DNA from: Paraoerskovia marina DSM 21750
Lineage (GTDB): Bacteria; Actinomycetota; Actinomycetes; Actinomycetales; Cellulomonadaceae
Assembly: GCF_000701465.1 (NCBI RefSeq)
Contig: NZ_JNIY01000005.1
Coordinates: 124,001 to 188,000, forward strand
Length of the DNA stretch: 64,000 nt
Reading direction: 5' to 3'
This document shows positions 44,508 to 53,640 of this stretch, one piece after another. The notes beneath the pieces were generated by a model. The model worked only from the letters and a program-made list of their open reading frames with translations. It did not search any database and was not told the origin of the DNA. The position numbers were made by a program, and so were the translations under genes. Within the stretch, counting starts at the first letter, position 1; every line of letters begins with the position of its first letter.

Positions 44508-44527
44508 AGCGTACCGCCCGCTAGCGT
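44508..44527. promoter_or_regulatory. Back-to-back -10 hexamers of DUF3866 gene and pafB
   Basis: TACGCT on the - strand (44513-44508) ends 7 nt before GTG 44500. TAGCGT on the + strand (44522-44527) ends 7 nt before GTG 44535. Only 8 bp separate the hexamers, so each -35 must lie inside or beyond the other gene's start region and the two polymerases cannot bind together. Confidence 0.6.
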
Positions 44528-44534
44528 GGGGGAA

Positions 44535-45548
44535 GTGACCCGCACCCCACCGGCCGAACGGCTGCTCAATCTCGTCATCGCCCTGGTCAACACGTCCACC
44601 GCGATGTCGAAGCAGCAGATCCGCACGTCGGTCGCCGGGTACGACCAGGCACCGAGCATCGAGGCCTTCGAACGGATGTTCGAGCGGGACAAGGACACGT
44701 TGCGCGACCTGGGAGTGCCGATCGTGACCGTCGACCCCGGTGGGCATGCCGACGAGATCGGCTATCGCGTCGACCAGGACGCCTACGCGCTCGGGGCGCT
44801 CGACCTCACCCCGGCCGAGCTGGGCGTTCTGTCGCTCGCGGCACAGCTGTGGCAGGACCGCTCGATCGCGACCGACACGTCGCGGGCGCTGACCAAGATC
44901 CGCGCCGCGGACGTCGCGGAGGCCGCGACAGACATCGTCGCCGGTCTCGCCCCGCGCGTCAGTGCCGCCGGCGGGGCGCTGGGCCCGCTGCTCGACGCGA
45001 TCGGCACCGCTACTCCCGTGCGCTTCGGCTACCACGCCGCGAACACCGGCGAGACGGCGCAGCGGCACGTCGAGCCCTGGCGGGTCGCCGCCCGCGGGGG
45101 CGGGTGGTACCTGATCGGCCACGACCGCGAGCGCCAGGCGCCACGTTCCTACCGCCTGTCCCGCATGGTCGGGTCCGTGCGGCTCGCCGGGGCGGCGGGG
45201 GAGTACATGGTGCCGGCCGACGTCGACGTCGACGCGTTCTTGTCGACGGCGGGTGGCCCCGAGCAGGTCGCGCGCCTCGCCGTCCTGCCCGAGCGGGCCG
45301 GGGCGGTGCGGGCACGCGGCACCGTCGGCGTGACGGTACGCGGCCACGCGCCGGGGTCGACGACGCCGATGGAGGCGGAGGCGGAGGTGCGGGACGTCGT
45401 CGAGGTGCCGTACGGCCAGCTCTCCGCGATGGCGGACGAGATCGCCGGGTACGGGGCCGCCGTGGTGGTGCTCGGGCCCACCGAGCTGCGAGAAGCCGTG
45501 CTCGAACGACTGCGGGCGGCGGCACGACTGGGGGCGGACCGTGGCTGA
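44535..45548 (+). CDS. pafB: WYL-domain regulator PafB
   Basis: Half of the PafBC activator, which in mycobacteria controls the LexA-independent DNA-damage response. The 337-residue protein has an N-terminal winged helix (RLLNLVIALVNTSTAMSKQQIRTSV), a WYL domain (VEPWRVAARGGGWYLIGHDRERQAPRSYRLSRM) and a C-terminal WCX-like extension. GTG 44535 is set by the -10 at 44522-44527. pafC overlaps its end by 8 nt. pafA is not adjacent; a DUF3866 gene takes the divergent position. Confidence 0.9.
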   Translation: MTRTPPAERLLNLVIALVNTSTAMSKQQIRTSVAGYDQAPSIEAFERMFERDKDTLRDLGVPIVTVDPGGHADEIGYRVDQDAYALGALDLTPAELGVLSLAAQLWQDRSIATDTSRALTKIRAADVAEAATDIVAGLAPRVSAAGGALGPLLDAIGTATPVRFGYHAANTGETAQRHVEPWRVAARGGGWYLIGHDRERQAPRSYRLSRMVGSVRLAGAAGEYMVPADVDVDAFLSTAGGPEQVARLAVLPERAGAVRARGTVGVTVRGHAPGSTTPMEAEAEVRDVVEVPYGQLSAMADEIAGYGAAVVVLGPTELREAVLERLRAAARLGADRG

Positions 45549-46515
45549 GCGCGCCGACGAACGACTCGTCCGACTCCTGGGCCTGGTCACGTACCTGCAG
45601 AGCGCCGGGCCCGCGCGGGTCGAGGATCTCGCACGGCGCTTCGACGTCACCGGCGCCCAGATCCTCAAGGACGTGGACCAGCTCTGGGTCGCGGGCACCC
45701 CCGGGTACTGGCCGCAGGACCTGATCGACTTCGACGCGGCGTCCATGGAACGTGGTGTGGTCCGTCTGATCGACGGCCGCGGCATCACCCGCCCGCTGCG
45801 ACTGGGCACCCGGGAGGCCGTCGCCCTCGTGGCCGCCCTGCGCGCGCTGCGCGAGACCGTCGCCGACGAGGACGGCCGCGAGGCCGTCCTCGACTCGGTG
45901 CTCGCCAAACTGTCCACGGCCACCGGGGAGGCCGCCGCCGCCCTGGACGTGCGCCTGTCACCGCCCGGGCGCCCCGACGTCGTCCACGCCATCCGCACCG
46001 CGCTGTCGAGCGGCCGCCGACTGCACCTGACGTACGCGGACGCGGCCGACAACCTCAGCGAGCGGGACGTCGACCCGATCGAGCTGCACACCCGCGACGC
46101 CTCGACCTACCTGCTGGCCTGGTGCTACCGGGCCCAGGCACGCCGGACCTTCCGCACCGACCGCATCGTCTCGGCCCACGTGACCGACACGCCGGCCGTC
46201 GAGCACGACGTCCCCCGGGACGTGACGTTCCGTCCCGACGACGACGCGCCCGTCGTGACCGTGCGCCTCGCCTCGTCCGCGCGGTGGATCGCGGAACAGG
46301 TGCCCGTCGACGCCGTCCGTGACCTGCCCGACGCCACGTTCGAGGTCGACCTGCGCGTCGCCAACCGCGTCTGGCTCCTGCACCTGCTGACCGAGCAGGC
46401 CCGCTACGTCGTCGACGCGCACCCGCCCGACCTGCTCACCGACGTCGCCCGCGACGCCCAGGCCGCCCTGGACGCCTACGCCGCGTTCGATCCCGCACCC
46501 CCGACGCTAGGCTGA
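45541..46515 (+). CDS. pafC: WYL-domain regulator PafC
   Basis: Partner of PafB. The 324-residue protein has a winged helix (LLGLVTYLQSAGPARVEDLARRFDVTGAQILKDVDQLW), a WYL-type domain (VDPIELHTRDASTYLLAWCYRAQARRTFRTDRI) in which the WYL triad reads YLLAW, and a C-terminal extension domain. GTG 45541 overlaps pafB by 8 nt, so the heterodimer is made from one message. Single-stranded-DNA sensing through WYL domains is inferred from the mycobacterial system. Confidence 0.9.
   Translation: MAERADERLVRLLGLVTYLQSAGPARVEDLARRFDVTGAQILKDVDQLWVAGTPGYWPQDLIDFDAASMERGVVRLIDGRGITRPLRLGTREAVALVAALRALRETVADEDGREAVLDSVLAKLSTATGEAAAALDVRLSPPGRPDVVHAIRTALSSGRRLHLTYADAADNLSERDVDPIELHTRDASTYLLAWCYRAQARRTFRTDRIVSAHVTDTPAVEHDVPRDVTFRPDDDAPVVTVRLASSARWIAEQVPVDAVRDLPDATFEVDLRVANRVWLLHLLTEQARYVVDAHPPDLLTDVARDAQAALDAYAAFDPAPPTLG
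46508..46513 (+). promoter_or_regulatory. -10 hexamer TAGGCT before the tatA-upstream gene
   Basis: TAGGCT ends 7 nt before ATG 46521 and overlaps the pafC stop, offering a separate leaderless start for the tat segment. Confidence 0.45.
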
Positions 46516-46520
46516 GCGGC

Positions 46521-46907
46521 ATGTGGTGGATCGTGTGGGTCGTGCTGGTCGTCGGTGCCGTCGTCGCGCTGGGCCTGATCCTGCGCGACGTGTGGTCCCG
46601 GGCCAAGGAGTTCGGCCGAGAGCTCGGACGCGCGCAGTCCGTCTCAGCCGAGCTGAGCCTGCGGGCGGACGAGCTCGAACGCGTCGCCGCCGAGAACCCC
46701 ACGGTCGCCCGCGCGCGGCTCGACGACGACCCTGACACGCTGCGGGCCGAGTACCGGGCCGTCCGGGCGTCGCACGCACCGCAGCGCGCCGCACGGGCCG
46801 CCCGCCACCGCCGGACCTGGGGCCGATGGGTGCGGGACGAGTGGCCAGGGTCGTACGATGGCCAGGTCCGCACCCCCGCACGTACCGAGACCGAGGACCC
46901 GACGTGA
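46521..46907 (+). CDS. Small membrane-anchored hypothetical protein upstream of tatA
   Basis: A 128-residue protein with one N-terminal transmembrane helix ([21 protein letters not shown]). A predicted coiled or helical charged segment ([27 protein letters not shown]) and a basic tail follow ([20 protein letters not shown]). Its GTGA junction overlaps tatA by 4 nt. The family is not recognised by name; similar short anchored proteins occur between pafC and tatA in related genomes (from memory, unverified). Confidence 0.78.
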   Translation: MWWIVWVVLVVGAVVALGLILRDVWSRAKEFGRELGRAQSVSAELSLRADELERVAAENPTVARARLDDDPDTLRAEYRAVRASHAPQRAARAARHRRTWGRWVRDEWPGSYDGQVRTPARTETEDPT

Positions 46908-47251
46908 ACATCCTGCGCCACCCGGCGACGATCCTGATCCTGATCCTGCTGATCGTCCTGCTCTTCGGGTCCCGCCGGCTGCCCGACCTGGCGCGCTCCG
47001 TCGGCGAGTCGCTGAAGATCTTCAAGAAGGAGGTCAAGGACCTCCGCGACGACGAGCCCGCCGCACCCGCCGCCGGCGACGGCACGACGCCCGCGACCCC
47101 GGGCACGCAGACGACCCACACGCCCGAGACGCCTCAGGCGCCGAACGCCCCGGCGTCGAGCACCCCGGGCACCGAGCCCGGCACCCCGGCGAGCACCACC
47201 AGCAGCGACGACGGTGGCACCACGCCGCCCGGCACCACGCCGAAGGCATAG
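46904..47251 (+). CDS. tatA: Twin-arginine translocase subunit TatA
   Basis: Pore-forming Tat component. It has 115 residues: short N-terminus, one transmembrane helix ([22 protein letters not shown]), the hinge and amphipathic helix ([22 protein letters not shown]), then a long Pro/Thr-rich tail of about 65 residues. The N-terminus reads [11 protein letters not shown], within the actinobacterial TatA range. GTG 46904 overlaps the preceding stop. tatC follows after 2 nt. Confidence 0.92.
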   Translation: MNILRHPATILILILLIVLLFGSRRLPDLARSVGESLKIFKKEVKDLRDDEPAAPAAGDGTTPATPGTQTTHTPETPQAPNAPASSTPGTEPGTPASTTSSDDGGTTPPGTTPKA

Positions 47252-47253
47252 CC

Positions 47254-48042
47254 GTGCCCGGCGCCCGACGCGCCAACCCCGAACGGCGCATGGCACTGCG
47301 CGAGCACCTGCGCGAGGCCCGGCGCCGGCTCGTCCTCGCCTGCCTCGGCATCCTCGTCGGGGCCGTGGTCGGTTGGATCGTCTACGACACCGTCTTCGCG
47401 CTCCTGCAGCGCCCGATGGAGGAGGTCGCCGCCGAACGCGACGGGCTCGCCGCCCTGAACTTCGCCGGCGTCGCCACCGCGATCGACATGAAGGTCAAGA
47501 TCTCGTTCTTCCTCGGGATGCTGATCGCCAGCCCCTGGTGGCTGTACCAGTTCTGGGCGTTCATCACCCCGGGGCTGACGCGCGTCGAGAAGCGCTACGC
47601 GTTCGCGTTCCTCGGTTCCGCCGTCCCGCTCTTCCTCGGCGGGGCCGCCGTCGCCTGGTTCATGCTCCCGCGCGCGGTCTCCATCTTGTTCGAGTTCGTC
47701 CCCGACGGCTCCGCCTCCCTCATCGACGCCCAGACGTACCTGAGCTTCGTCATGCGGTTCCTCCTCGCCTTCGGGTTCGCGTTCCTCGTCCCCGTGGTCA
47801 TGGTCGCCCTGACGTTCCTCGGGATCGTCCAGGCACGCACCTGGCTCAACGGGTGGCGGTGGGCCATCCTCCTGTCGTTCACGTTCGCCGCCGTCATGAC
47901 ACCCACGCCCGACGTCATCACGATGATCTGGGTCGCCCTGCCCGTGTGCGCGCTGTACTTCGTGGCCGTCGGAATCTGCGCCCTGCGCGGACGACAGGTC
48001 GCCCGCCGCGCGAGCACCGACCCCGCCCCTGCGAGTCCGTGA
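47254..48042 (+). CDS. tatC: Twin-arginine translocase subunit TatC
   Basis: Signal-peptide receptor of the Tat system. The 262-residue protein begins its conserved part with RRMALREHLREARRRLVLACLGIL and has six transmembrane helices. The TatC-specific segments PWWLYQFWAFITPGLTRVEKRYA and FRFLLAFGFAFLVPVVMVAL-like region are present, along with a MTPTPDVITMIWVALPVCALY helix. GTG 47254 is 2 nt after tatA; ATG 47290 is an alternative start. GTGA at its end starts the lipid-kinase gene. Confidence 0.95.
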   Translation: MPGARRANPERRMALREHLREARRRLVLACLGILVGAVVGWIVYDTVFALLQRPMEEVAAERDGLAALNFAGVATAIDMKVKISFFLGMLIASPWWLYQFWAFITPGLTRVEKRYAFAFLGSAVPLFLGGAAVAWFMLPRAVSILFEFVPDGSASLIDAQTYLSFVMRFLLAFGFAFLVPVVMVALTFLGIVQARTWLNGWRWAILLSFTFAAVMTPTPDVITMIWVALPVCALYFVAVGICALRGRQVARRASTDPAPASP

Positions 48043-48950
48043 GACCCCAGCGCGTCGGCGTGGTCGTCAACCCCACCGCCGGGGCCGGCCGCGGCGCCCC
48101 CGCCGGACCCCGCGTCCTGGGGACGCTGCGTGCCGCGGGCCACGACGTCCTCGACCTGTCCGCCCCGACCCTCGAGAATGCGGCCGCGAGCGCCCGGGCG
48201 GCCGTGGCCGGCGACCGCGTCGACGTCCTGGTCGTGGTCGGGGGAGACGGCATGGTGCACCTGGGGGTCAACGCGTGCGCGGCGACGTCCGTGCCGCTGG
48301 GTGTGGTCGCGGTCGGGTCGGGCAACGACACGGCCACGACGCTCGGCCTTCCCGTGCACGACGTCGACGCCGCCCTGGCCGTGATCGCACGGTCCGGTGA
48401 GCGACCGCGCCGGATCGACGCCGCGTACGTGACCCCGGTCGGGCGCTGGTACGTCGGTGTGCTGTCCGCGGGTCTGGACGCCGCCGTCAGCGCCCGTGCG
48501 AGCGCCGACACCCGCTCGAAGGGCTCGATGCGGTACGTCCGTGCGGTGGTGGGCGAGCTGCGCCGGTTCCGCCCTTACGGGTACCGCGTCGTGGCGGGTG
48601 ACCGGGTCTGGGAGCAACCGGGCACCCTGGTCGCGGTCGCGAACGGCCCGGTGATCGGCGGCGGGGTCCGGATCGCCCCGGACGCGGTCCTCGACGACGG
48701 GCAGCTCGACGTCGTCGTCGCGCCTGCCTTCTCCCGGGTGCGGGCGGCGACCATCTTTCCCGGGATGTACCGCGGGGCGCACCTGCGCACGCAGGGGATC
48801 GAGACCTTCCGCAGCACCGCCGTCGTGCTCGAGGCCACGGCCGCCGGTGCGGCGCCACCGGTCGCCTGCGCGGACGGCGAGGTCCTCGGGTCGCTGCCCC
48901 TGCGGGTGGAGGTCCGCCCCGGCGCGCTGCTGGTCCTCGCCGGACCGTAG
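48039..48950 (+). CDS. Diacylglycerol/lipid kinase family protein
   Basis: A 303-residue DagK-catalytic-domain protein that phosphorylates lipids such as diacylglycerol or sphingosine-like compounds. The nucleotide-binding motif is VVVGGDGMVHLGVNAC, VVAVGSGNDTATTLGLP is the second glycine motif, and NGPVIGGGVRIAPDAVLDDGQLDVVV leads to the C-terminal beta domain. GTG 48039 overlaps the tatC stop by 4 nt. Position between tatC and helY is common in this group. Confidence 0.9.
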   Translation: MRPQRVGVVVNPTAGAGRGAPAGPRVLGTLRAAGHDVLDLSAPTLENAAASARAAVAGDRVDVLVVVGGDGMVHLGVNACAATSVPLGVVAVGSGNDTATTLGLPVHDVDAALAVIARSGERPRRIDAAYVTPVGRWYVGVLSAGLDAAVSARASADTRSKGSMRYVRAVVGELRRFRPYGYRVVAGDRVWEQPGTLVAVANGPVIGGGVRIAPDAVLDDGQLDVVVAPAFSRVRAATIFPGMYRGAHLRTQGIETFRSTAVVLEATAAGAAPPVACADGEVLGSLPLRVEVRPGALLVLAGP

Positions 48951-48953
48951 GGT
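48948..48953 (+). promoter_or_regulatory. -10 hexamer TAGGGT of helY
   Basis: TAGGGT ends 6 nt before ATG 48960; its TAG is also the stop codon of the lipid-kinase gene. Confidence 0.45.
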
Positions 48954-48959
48954 GGCCAC

Positions 48960-51833
48960 ATGGCCAAGCGCAGCAGCACCAGCGGCACGACCAGCCCCGA
49001 GGAGACCGGCACGTCGCCGGCCGAGCGGTATGCGGCCGCCCAGGAGCGGGCCGCCGCCGAACGCGGCGAGCTCGGCCGGTTCCGGGCCCCCCTCGACTTC
49101 GACCTCGACCCGTTCCAGGTCCAGGCCTGCCAGGCCCTGGAGGCCGGTTCCGGGGTCCTCGTGGCCGCACCCACGGGCGCGGGCAAGACCGTGGTGGGGG
49201 AGTTCGCCGTGCACCTGGCCCTCGCGGCCGGACGCAAGGCCTTCTACACCACCCCCATCAAGGCGCTGTCGAACCAGAAGTACGCCGACCTGGTGCGCCG
49301 GTACGGCCCCGACGACGTCGGGCTGCTGACCGGCGACACCTCCGTCAACGCCGACGCGCCCGTGGTCGTGATGACCACAGAGGTGCTGCGCAACATGCTC
49401 TACGCCGGGTCGGGTGCGCTCGACGGGCTGGCGTACGTCGTCATGGACGAGGTCCACTACCTCGCCGACCGGTTCCGCGGGCCCGTGTGGGAAGAGGTGA
49501 TCATCCACCTGCCCGACGACGTCCAGCTCGTCTCCCTGTCGGCGACGGTCTCGAACGCGGAGGAGTTCGGCGACTGGCTCGCCATGGTCCGCGGCGACAC
49601 GGCCGTGATCGTCAGCGAGCGCCGTCCCGTGCCGCTGTGGCAGCACGTCGTGGTCTCCTCACGCAGCCAGCACCACGGCCCGCCCGAGCTGCTGGACCTG
49701 TACGCCCACGACGTCGATCCCACCGACCCGGGCACCAACCCGCCGATCAGCCCCGAGCTCGTCACCGCGATGCGCGCGGGCCGCGACGACGGCGGACCTC
49801 GCGGGGGCGACCGCGGGTATCGCGGACGTGGGGGACGGCGGAACGCCGGACGACGCGGACCCGCGGGCGGGGGTCGCCCGGTCGGGCGTCGCGGACCGGC
49901 CCGGTTCGCCGTCGTCGACACCCTGGCCGAGGCGAACCTGCTGCCCGCGATCTACTTCATCTTCTCCCGAGCCGGGTGCGAGGGCGCCGTCGCACAGTGC
50001 CTCGGCGCCGGCCTGCGGCTGACGACCCCCGCCGAGGAGTCCCAGATCCGCGAGATCGTCGAGACGCGCGCGGCCACCCTGCCTCCCGAGGACCTCGACG
50101 TCCTGGGCTACCGCACGTGGTCCGAGTCCCTGGCACGCGGGGTCGCGGCCCACCACGCCGGGATGCTCCCGATCTTCAAGGAGACCGTCGAGGAGCTGTT
50201 CGCCGCCGGGCTGGTCAAGGTCGTCTTCGCCACCGAGACCCTCGCCCTGGGCATCAACATGCCCGCGCGCTCCGTCGTGCTCGAGAAGCTCGTCAAGTTC
50301 GACGGGACCGGGCACGTCGACCTGACACCCGGGGCCTACACCCAGCTGACCGGACGTGCCGGCCGCAGGGGGATCGACGTCGAGGGGCACGCGATCGTCG
50401 TCGAGCACCAGGGCCTGGACCCCGTGGCGCTCGCGGGACTCGCCTCCCGGCGCCTGTACCCGCTCACGTCGTCCTTCCGGCCCACGTACAACATGGCCGT
50501 CAACCTCGTCGAACAGGTCGGTCGCGCCCGCGCCCGCGACGTCCTCGAGACGTCCTTCGCCCAGTTCCAGGCCGACCGGGGGGTGGTCGGGCTCGCCAAG
50601 CAGGCCCAGGCCCACGCCGAGGCCCTCGACGGGTACGCCCAGGCCATGCGTTGCGACCGCGGGGACTTCCGCGAGTACCAGAGCCTGCGCCGGCGCATCG
50701 GCGACCGAGAGAAGGAACTCTCGCGCCGCGACCGCACCGCCGCACGGGCGCAGACCGCCGACGCGCTCGACGCCCTGCGCCCCGGGGACGTCGTCCAGAT
50801 CCTCGGAGGACGACGCGCCGGGTACGTCACCGTCGTCGCGACCGGCGAACGCAACTTCGACGGACCCCGCCCCCTCGTCCTGGACGCCGACCGCCGCACC
50901 ACCCACCTGACCGCCGACGACGCCCCCGGCGGCGTGCGCGTCGTCACCCGGGTCCGGGTGCCGCGCGGCTTCAACGCCCGCGTCAGCGCCCACCGCCGCG
51001 ACCTCGCCCAGACGGTCCGCCACGCCCTGACCCAGCACGACGGCCCCCGCACGGCCCGCCGCACCAAGGCACCAGCAAGCGCTCCGGAGGACACCGAGCT
51101 CGCCCGCCTGCGCCGCCAGCTGCGCAGCCACCCCTGCCACGACTGCCCCGAGCGCGAGGACCACGCCCGCTGGGGGGAGAGGTGGGCACGGCTTCGCACC
51201 GAGCACGCGGCCCTCGTGCGCCGTGTCGAAGGGCGCACCGGGACCATCGCCCGCACCTTCGACCACATCTGCGACGTCCTGACCGAGCTCGACTACCTCG
51301 ACGTCACCGACGGGAACGTCACCGTCACCGACGCCGGACGCTGGCTGCGCCGCCTGTACGCCGAGAACGACCTCGTCCTCGCCGAGTGCCTGCGCCGCGG
51401 CACCTGGGACGACCTCGACGCCCCGGCGCTCGCCGCCGCCGTCTCGACGCTCGTCTACCAGGCACGGCGCGACGACGCGTCCGACCCGCCGATCCCCGGC
51501 GGCCCCGACGGGCGCCTGGCCCACGCCCTGCACGAGACCGTGCGCGTCTGGTCGTCCGTCGACGACCTCGAGGCTGCGCACAAGGTCGCCACGACCAACC
51601 AGCCGGACTTCGGGATCGTGCGCCCCGTCCACCGGTGGGCCACCGGCCGCTCGCTCGAGTTCGTCCTGCGCGACACCGACCTGACCGCCGGAGACTTCGT
51701 CCGCCAGTGCAAGCAGGTCATCGACGTCCTCGACCAGCTCGCCCAGGCCGCGCCCACCACCGGCACCCGGTCCACGGCCCGCACCGCCCTGAAGTCGCTG
51801 CACCGCGGCGTCGTGGCCTACTCCAGCCTCTAA
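48960..51833 (+). CDS. helY: Ski2-like DEVH-box RNA helicase HelY
   Basis: A 957-residue superfamily 2 helicase of the actinobacterial HelY/Mtr4-like group, acting on RNA. Walker A is APTGAGKT (about 70-77) and the DEVH box is at about 163-166. SATVSNAEEFGDW is motif III and QLTGRAGRRGID motif VI. Between them lies a long Gly/Arg-rich insertion (about residues 276-318, GGPRGGDRGYRGRGGRRNAG) that may bind RNA. The C-terminal third holds the arch-like and DSHCT-type domains. It is next to the pafBC-tatAC unit, as usual. Confidence 0.93.
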   Translation: MAKRSSTSGTTSPEETGTSPAERYAAAQERAAAERGELGRFRAPLDFDLDPFQVQACQALEAGSGVLVAAPTGAGKTVVGEFAVHLALAAGRKAFYTTPIKALSNQKYADLVRRYGPDDVGLLTGDTSVNADAPVVVMTTEVLRNMLYAGSGALDGLAYVVMDEVHYLADRFRGPVWEEVIIHLPDDVQLVSLSATVSNAEEFGDWLAMVRGDTAVIVSERRPVPLWQHVVVSSRSQHHGPPELLDLYAHDVDPTDPGTNPPISPELVTAMRAGRDDGGPRGGDRGYRGRGGRRNAGRRGPAGGGRPVGRRGPARFAVVDTLAEANLLPAIYFIFSRAGCEGAVAQCLGAGLRLTTPAEESQIREIVETRAATLPPEDLDVLGYRTWSESLARGVAAHHAGMLPIFKETVEELFAAGLVKVVFATETLALGINMPARSVVLEKLVKFDGTGHVDLTPGAYTQLTGRAGRRGIDVEGHAIVVEHQGLDPVALAGLASRRLYPLTSSFRPTYNMAVNLVEQVGRARARDVLETSFAQFQADRGVVGLAKQAQAHAEALDGYAQAMRCDRGDFREYQSLRRRIGDREKELSRRDRTAARAQTADALDALRPGDVVQILGGRRAGYVTVVATGERNFDGPRPLVLDADRRTTHLTADDAPGGVRVVTRVRVPRGFNARVSAHRRDLAQTVRHALTQHDGPRTARRTKAPASAPEDTELARLRRQLRSHPCHDCPEREDHARWGERWARLRTEHAALVRRVEGRTGTIARTFDHICDVLTELDYLDVTDGNVTVTDAGRWLRRLYAENDLVLAECLRRGTWDDLDAPALAAAVSTLVYQARRDDASDPPIPGGPDGRLAHALHETVRVWSSVDDLEAAHKVATTNQPDFGIVRPVHRWATGRSLEFVLRDTDLTAGDFVRQCKQVIDVLDQLAQAAPTTGTRSTARTALKSLHRGVVAYSSL

Positions 51834-51903
51834 GACAACGGGCACACCGGCCCAAACATCACAACTCCGTCACACCCGGTCCCGCAAACCTCCCCACGTG
51901 CCC

Positions 51904-51909
51904 TAGGGT
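51904..51909 (+). promoter_or_regulatory. -10 hexamer TAGGGT of amidohydrolase gene, leaderless
   Basis: TAGGGT ends 7 nt before GTG 51917 within an 83-bp gap. Confidence 0.5.
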
Positions 51910-51916
51910 GCGAGAC

Positions 51917-53584
51917 GTGGCTACGACTCTCTACCGCGGCGGCATCATCCACTCCTCGGCCGACCCGTTCGCCGAGGCCCTCCTCGTCGCCGACGGCGTC
52001 ATCACCTGGATCGGTGCCAACGACACCGCCGACGGCCTCGCCCACCGAGCCGACCGCGTCATCGAGCTCGACGGCGCGCTCGTCGCCCCCGCCTTCGTCG
52101 ACGCCCACGTCCACACCCTGGAGACCGGACTCGCCCTGACCGGCGTCGACCTCTCGCCCCGCGGGGGAGTGCACAGCCTCGACGACGCACTGCGCGTCCT
52201 GGCCACCGCCGCCCGCGAGCGCCCGGCCACCGACGCCGACGAGGTCCTGCGCGCCTTCGGGTGGGACGAGACCGAATGGCCCGAGCACCGGGCACCGACC
52301 GCCGCCGAGATCGACCACGCCACCGCCGGAGCACGCGTCTACGCCGCCCGGGTCGACGTGCACTCCGCCGTCGTGTCCACCGCGCTCGCCACCAGCGCCG
52401 GACTCGCCCGGTACACCGGATGGTCGGAGGACGGATGGGTCACGGCCGACGCCAACGACGCCGCACGCGACGCCGCACGCGAGCTCTCGCCCACCCAGCG
52501 CACCAGCCTCTACCGCACCGTCCTCGACCACGCCGCCTCCCACGGCATCGCCTCCATCCACGAGAACTCCGCCCCCCACATCGACACCCGGGCCGGACTG
52601 CGCGAACTGCTGACCACCACCGCCGACCCCGCCAGCGGGCACCCCCTCGTCATCGGCTACCGCGGAGAGCTCTGCGAGACCGCCGACGACGCACGCGCCC
52701 TCCTCGCCGACATCCCCGGCCTCACCGGCATCGGCGGAGACCTCGACGTCGACGGCTCCCTCGGCTCGCGCACCGCAGCCCTGCGCGGCCGATACTCCGA
52801 CCTCACCCACGACGCCCACGCCCAGGCCGGCGGCCCCGACGGACGCGGGCTGCTCTACCTGACCGCCGAACAGGTCGCCAACCACCTGTCTGCCGTCACC
52901 CGCGCCAAGACCCAGGGCGGATTCCACGTCATCGGCGACCGCGCCATGGACGAGTTCCTCATCGGCCTCAAGGCAGCCTCCGACATCGAGGGCAACAGCG
53001 CCCTGCGCGCCCGCGGACACCGGATCGAGCACGCACCCATGGTCGACGCGCAGGCGCTCGCCGCCCTGCTGCTGCTCGGCGTGAGCCTGAGCATCCAACC
53101 AGGGTTCGACGCCGCCTGGGGCGGAGCCGACGGCATGTACGCCGCACGCCTCGGCGGCACCCGGATCGACGGCATCAACGCGTTCTCCGACCTCGCGTCC
53201 GCAGGGATCCCGATCGCCTTCGGCTCCGACGCACCCGTCACCCCCGTCGACCCCTGGGGAGCCGTCCGCGCCTGCCTCGAACACGTCGACCCCGACCAGC
53301 GCATCTCCGCCCGCGCCGCCTTCCGTGCCCACACCCGCGGAGGATGGCGGCTCGCCGGACTCGAACACACCGGAGCAGGGGAGATCCGCGTCGGAGCACC
53401 CGCACACCTCGCCGTCTGGCGCGCCGACCACTACGCCGTCCAGGGCGGCAAGCAACGCGCCTCCAGCTGGTCCACCGACGTCCGCTCCGGCACACCCCTG
53501 CTGCCCGCCGTCGGACCCGACGAACCAGACCCCACCTGCCTGCACACCATGCGCGACGGCGTCGTGCTCTACGACACCTTCTGA
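51917..53584 (+). CDS. Amidohydrolase family protein (YtcJ-like)
   Basis: A 555-residue metal-dependent amidohydrolase of the amidohydrolase-3 group. The N-terminal beta sandwich starts TTLYRGGIIHSSADPF. The metal motif is VDAHVHTLETGL, further ligands lie in FHVIGDRAMDEF and HRIEHAPMVDAQAL, and the last aspartate in AFGSDAPVTPVDPWGAVRACLEH. The C-terminus returns to the beta sandwich (LHTMRDGVVLYDTF). The family hydrolyses amides or cyclic ureas, but the substrate cannot be read. Single-gene unit with its own leaderless promoter. Confidence 0.88.
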   Translation: MATTLYRGGIIHSSADPFAEALLVADGVITWIGANDTADGLAHRADRVIELDGALVAPAFVDAHVHTLETGLALTGVDLSPRGGVHSLDDALRVLATAARERPATDADEVLRAFGWDETEWPEHRAPTAAEIDHATAGARVYAARVDVHSAVVSTALATSAGLARYTGWSEDGWVTADANDAARDAARELSPTQRTSLYRTVLDHAASHGIASIHENSAPHIDTRAGLRELLTTTADPASGHPLVIGYRGELCETADDARALLADIPGLTGIGGDLDVDGSLGSRTAALRGRYSDLTHDAHAQAGGPDGRGLLYLTAEQVANHLSAVTRAKTQGGFHVIGDRAMDEFLIGLKAASDIEGNSALRARGHRIEHAPMVDAQALAALLLLGVSLSIQPGFDAAWGGADGMYAARLGGTRIDGINAFSDLASAGIPIAFGSDAPVTPVDPWGAVRACLEHVDPDQRISARAAFRAHTRGGWRLAGLEHTGAGEIRVGAPAHLAVWRADHYAVQGGKQRASSWSTDVRSGTPLLPAVGPDEPDPTCLHTMRDGVVLYDTF

Positions 53585-53627
53585 CCCGCACCACCCACCC
53601 GTGGACCGACCACTCACAGGCGAGCCG

Positions 53628-53633
53628 TAGGCT
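53628..53633 (+). promoter_or_regulatory. -10 hexamer TAGGCT of lnt, leaderless
   Basis: TAGGCT ends 7 nt before ATG 53641. Confidence 0.5.
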
Positions 53634-53640
53634 GGCGCGC

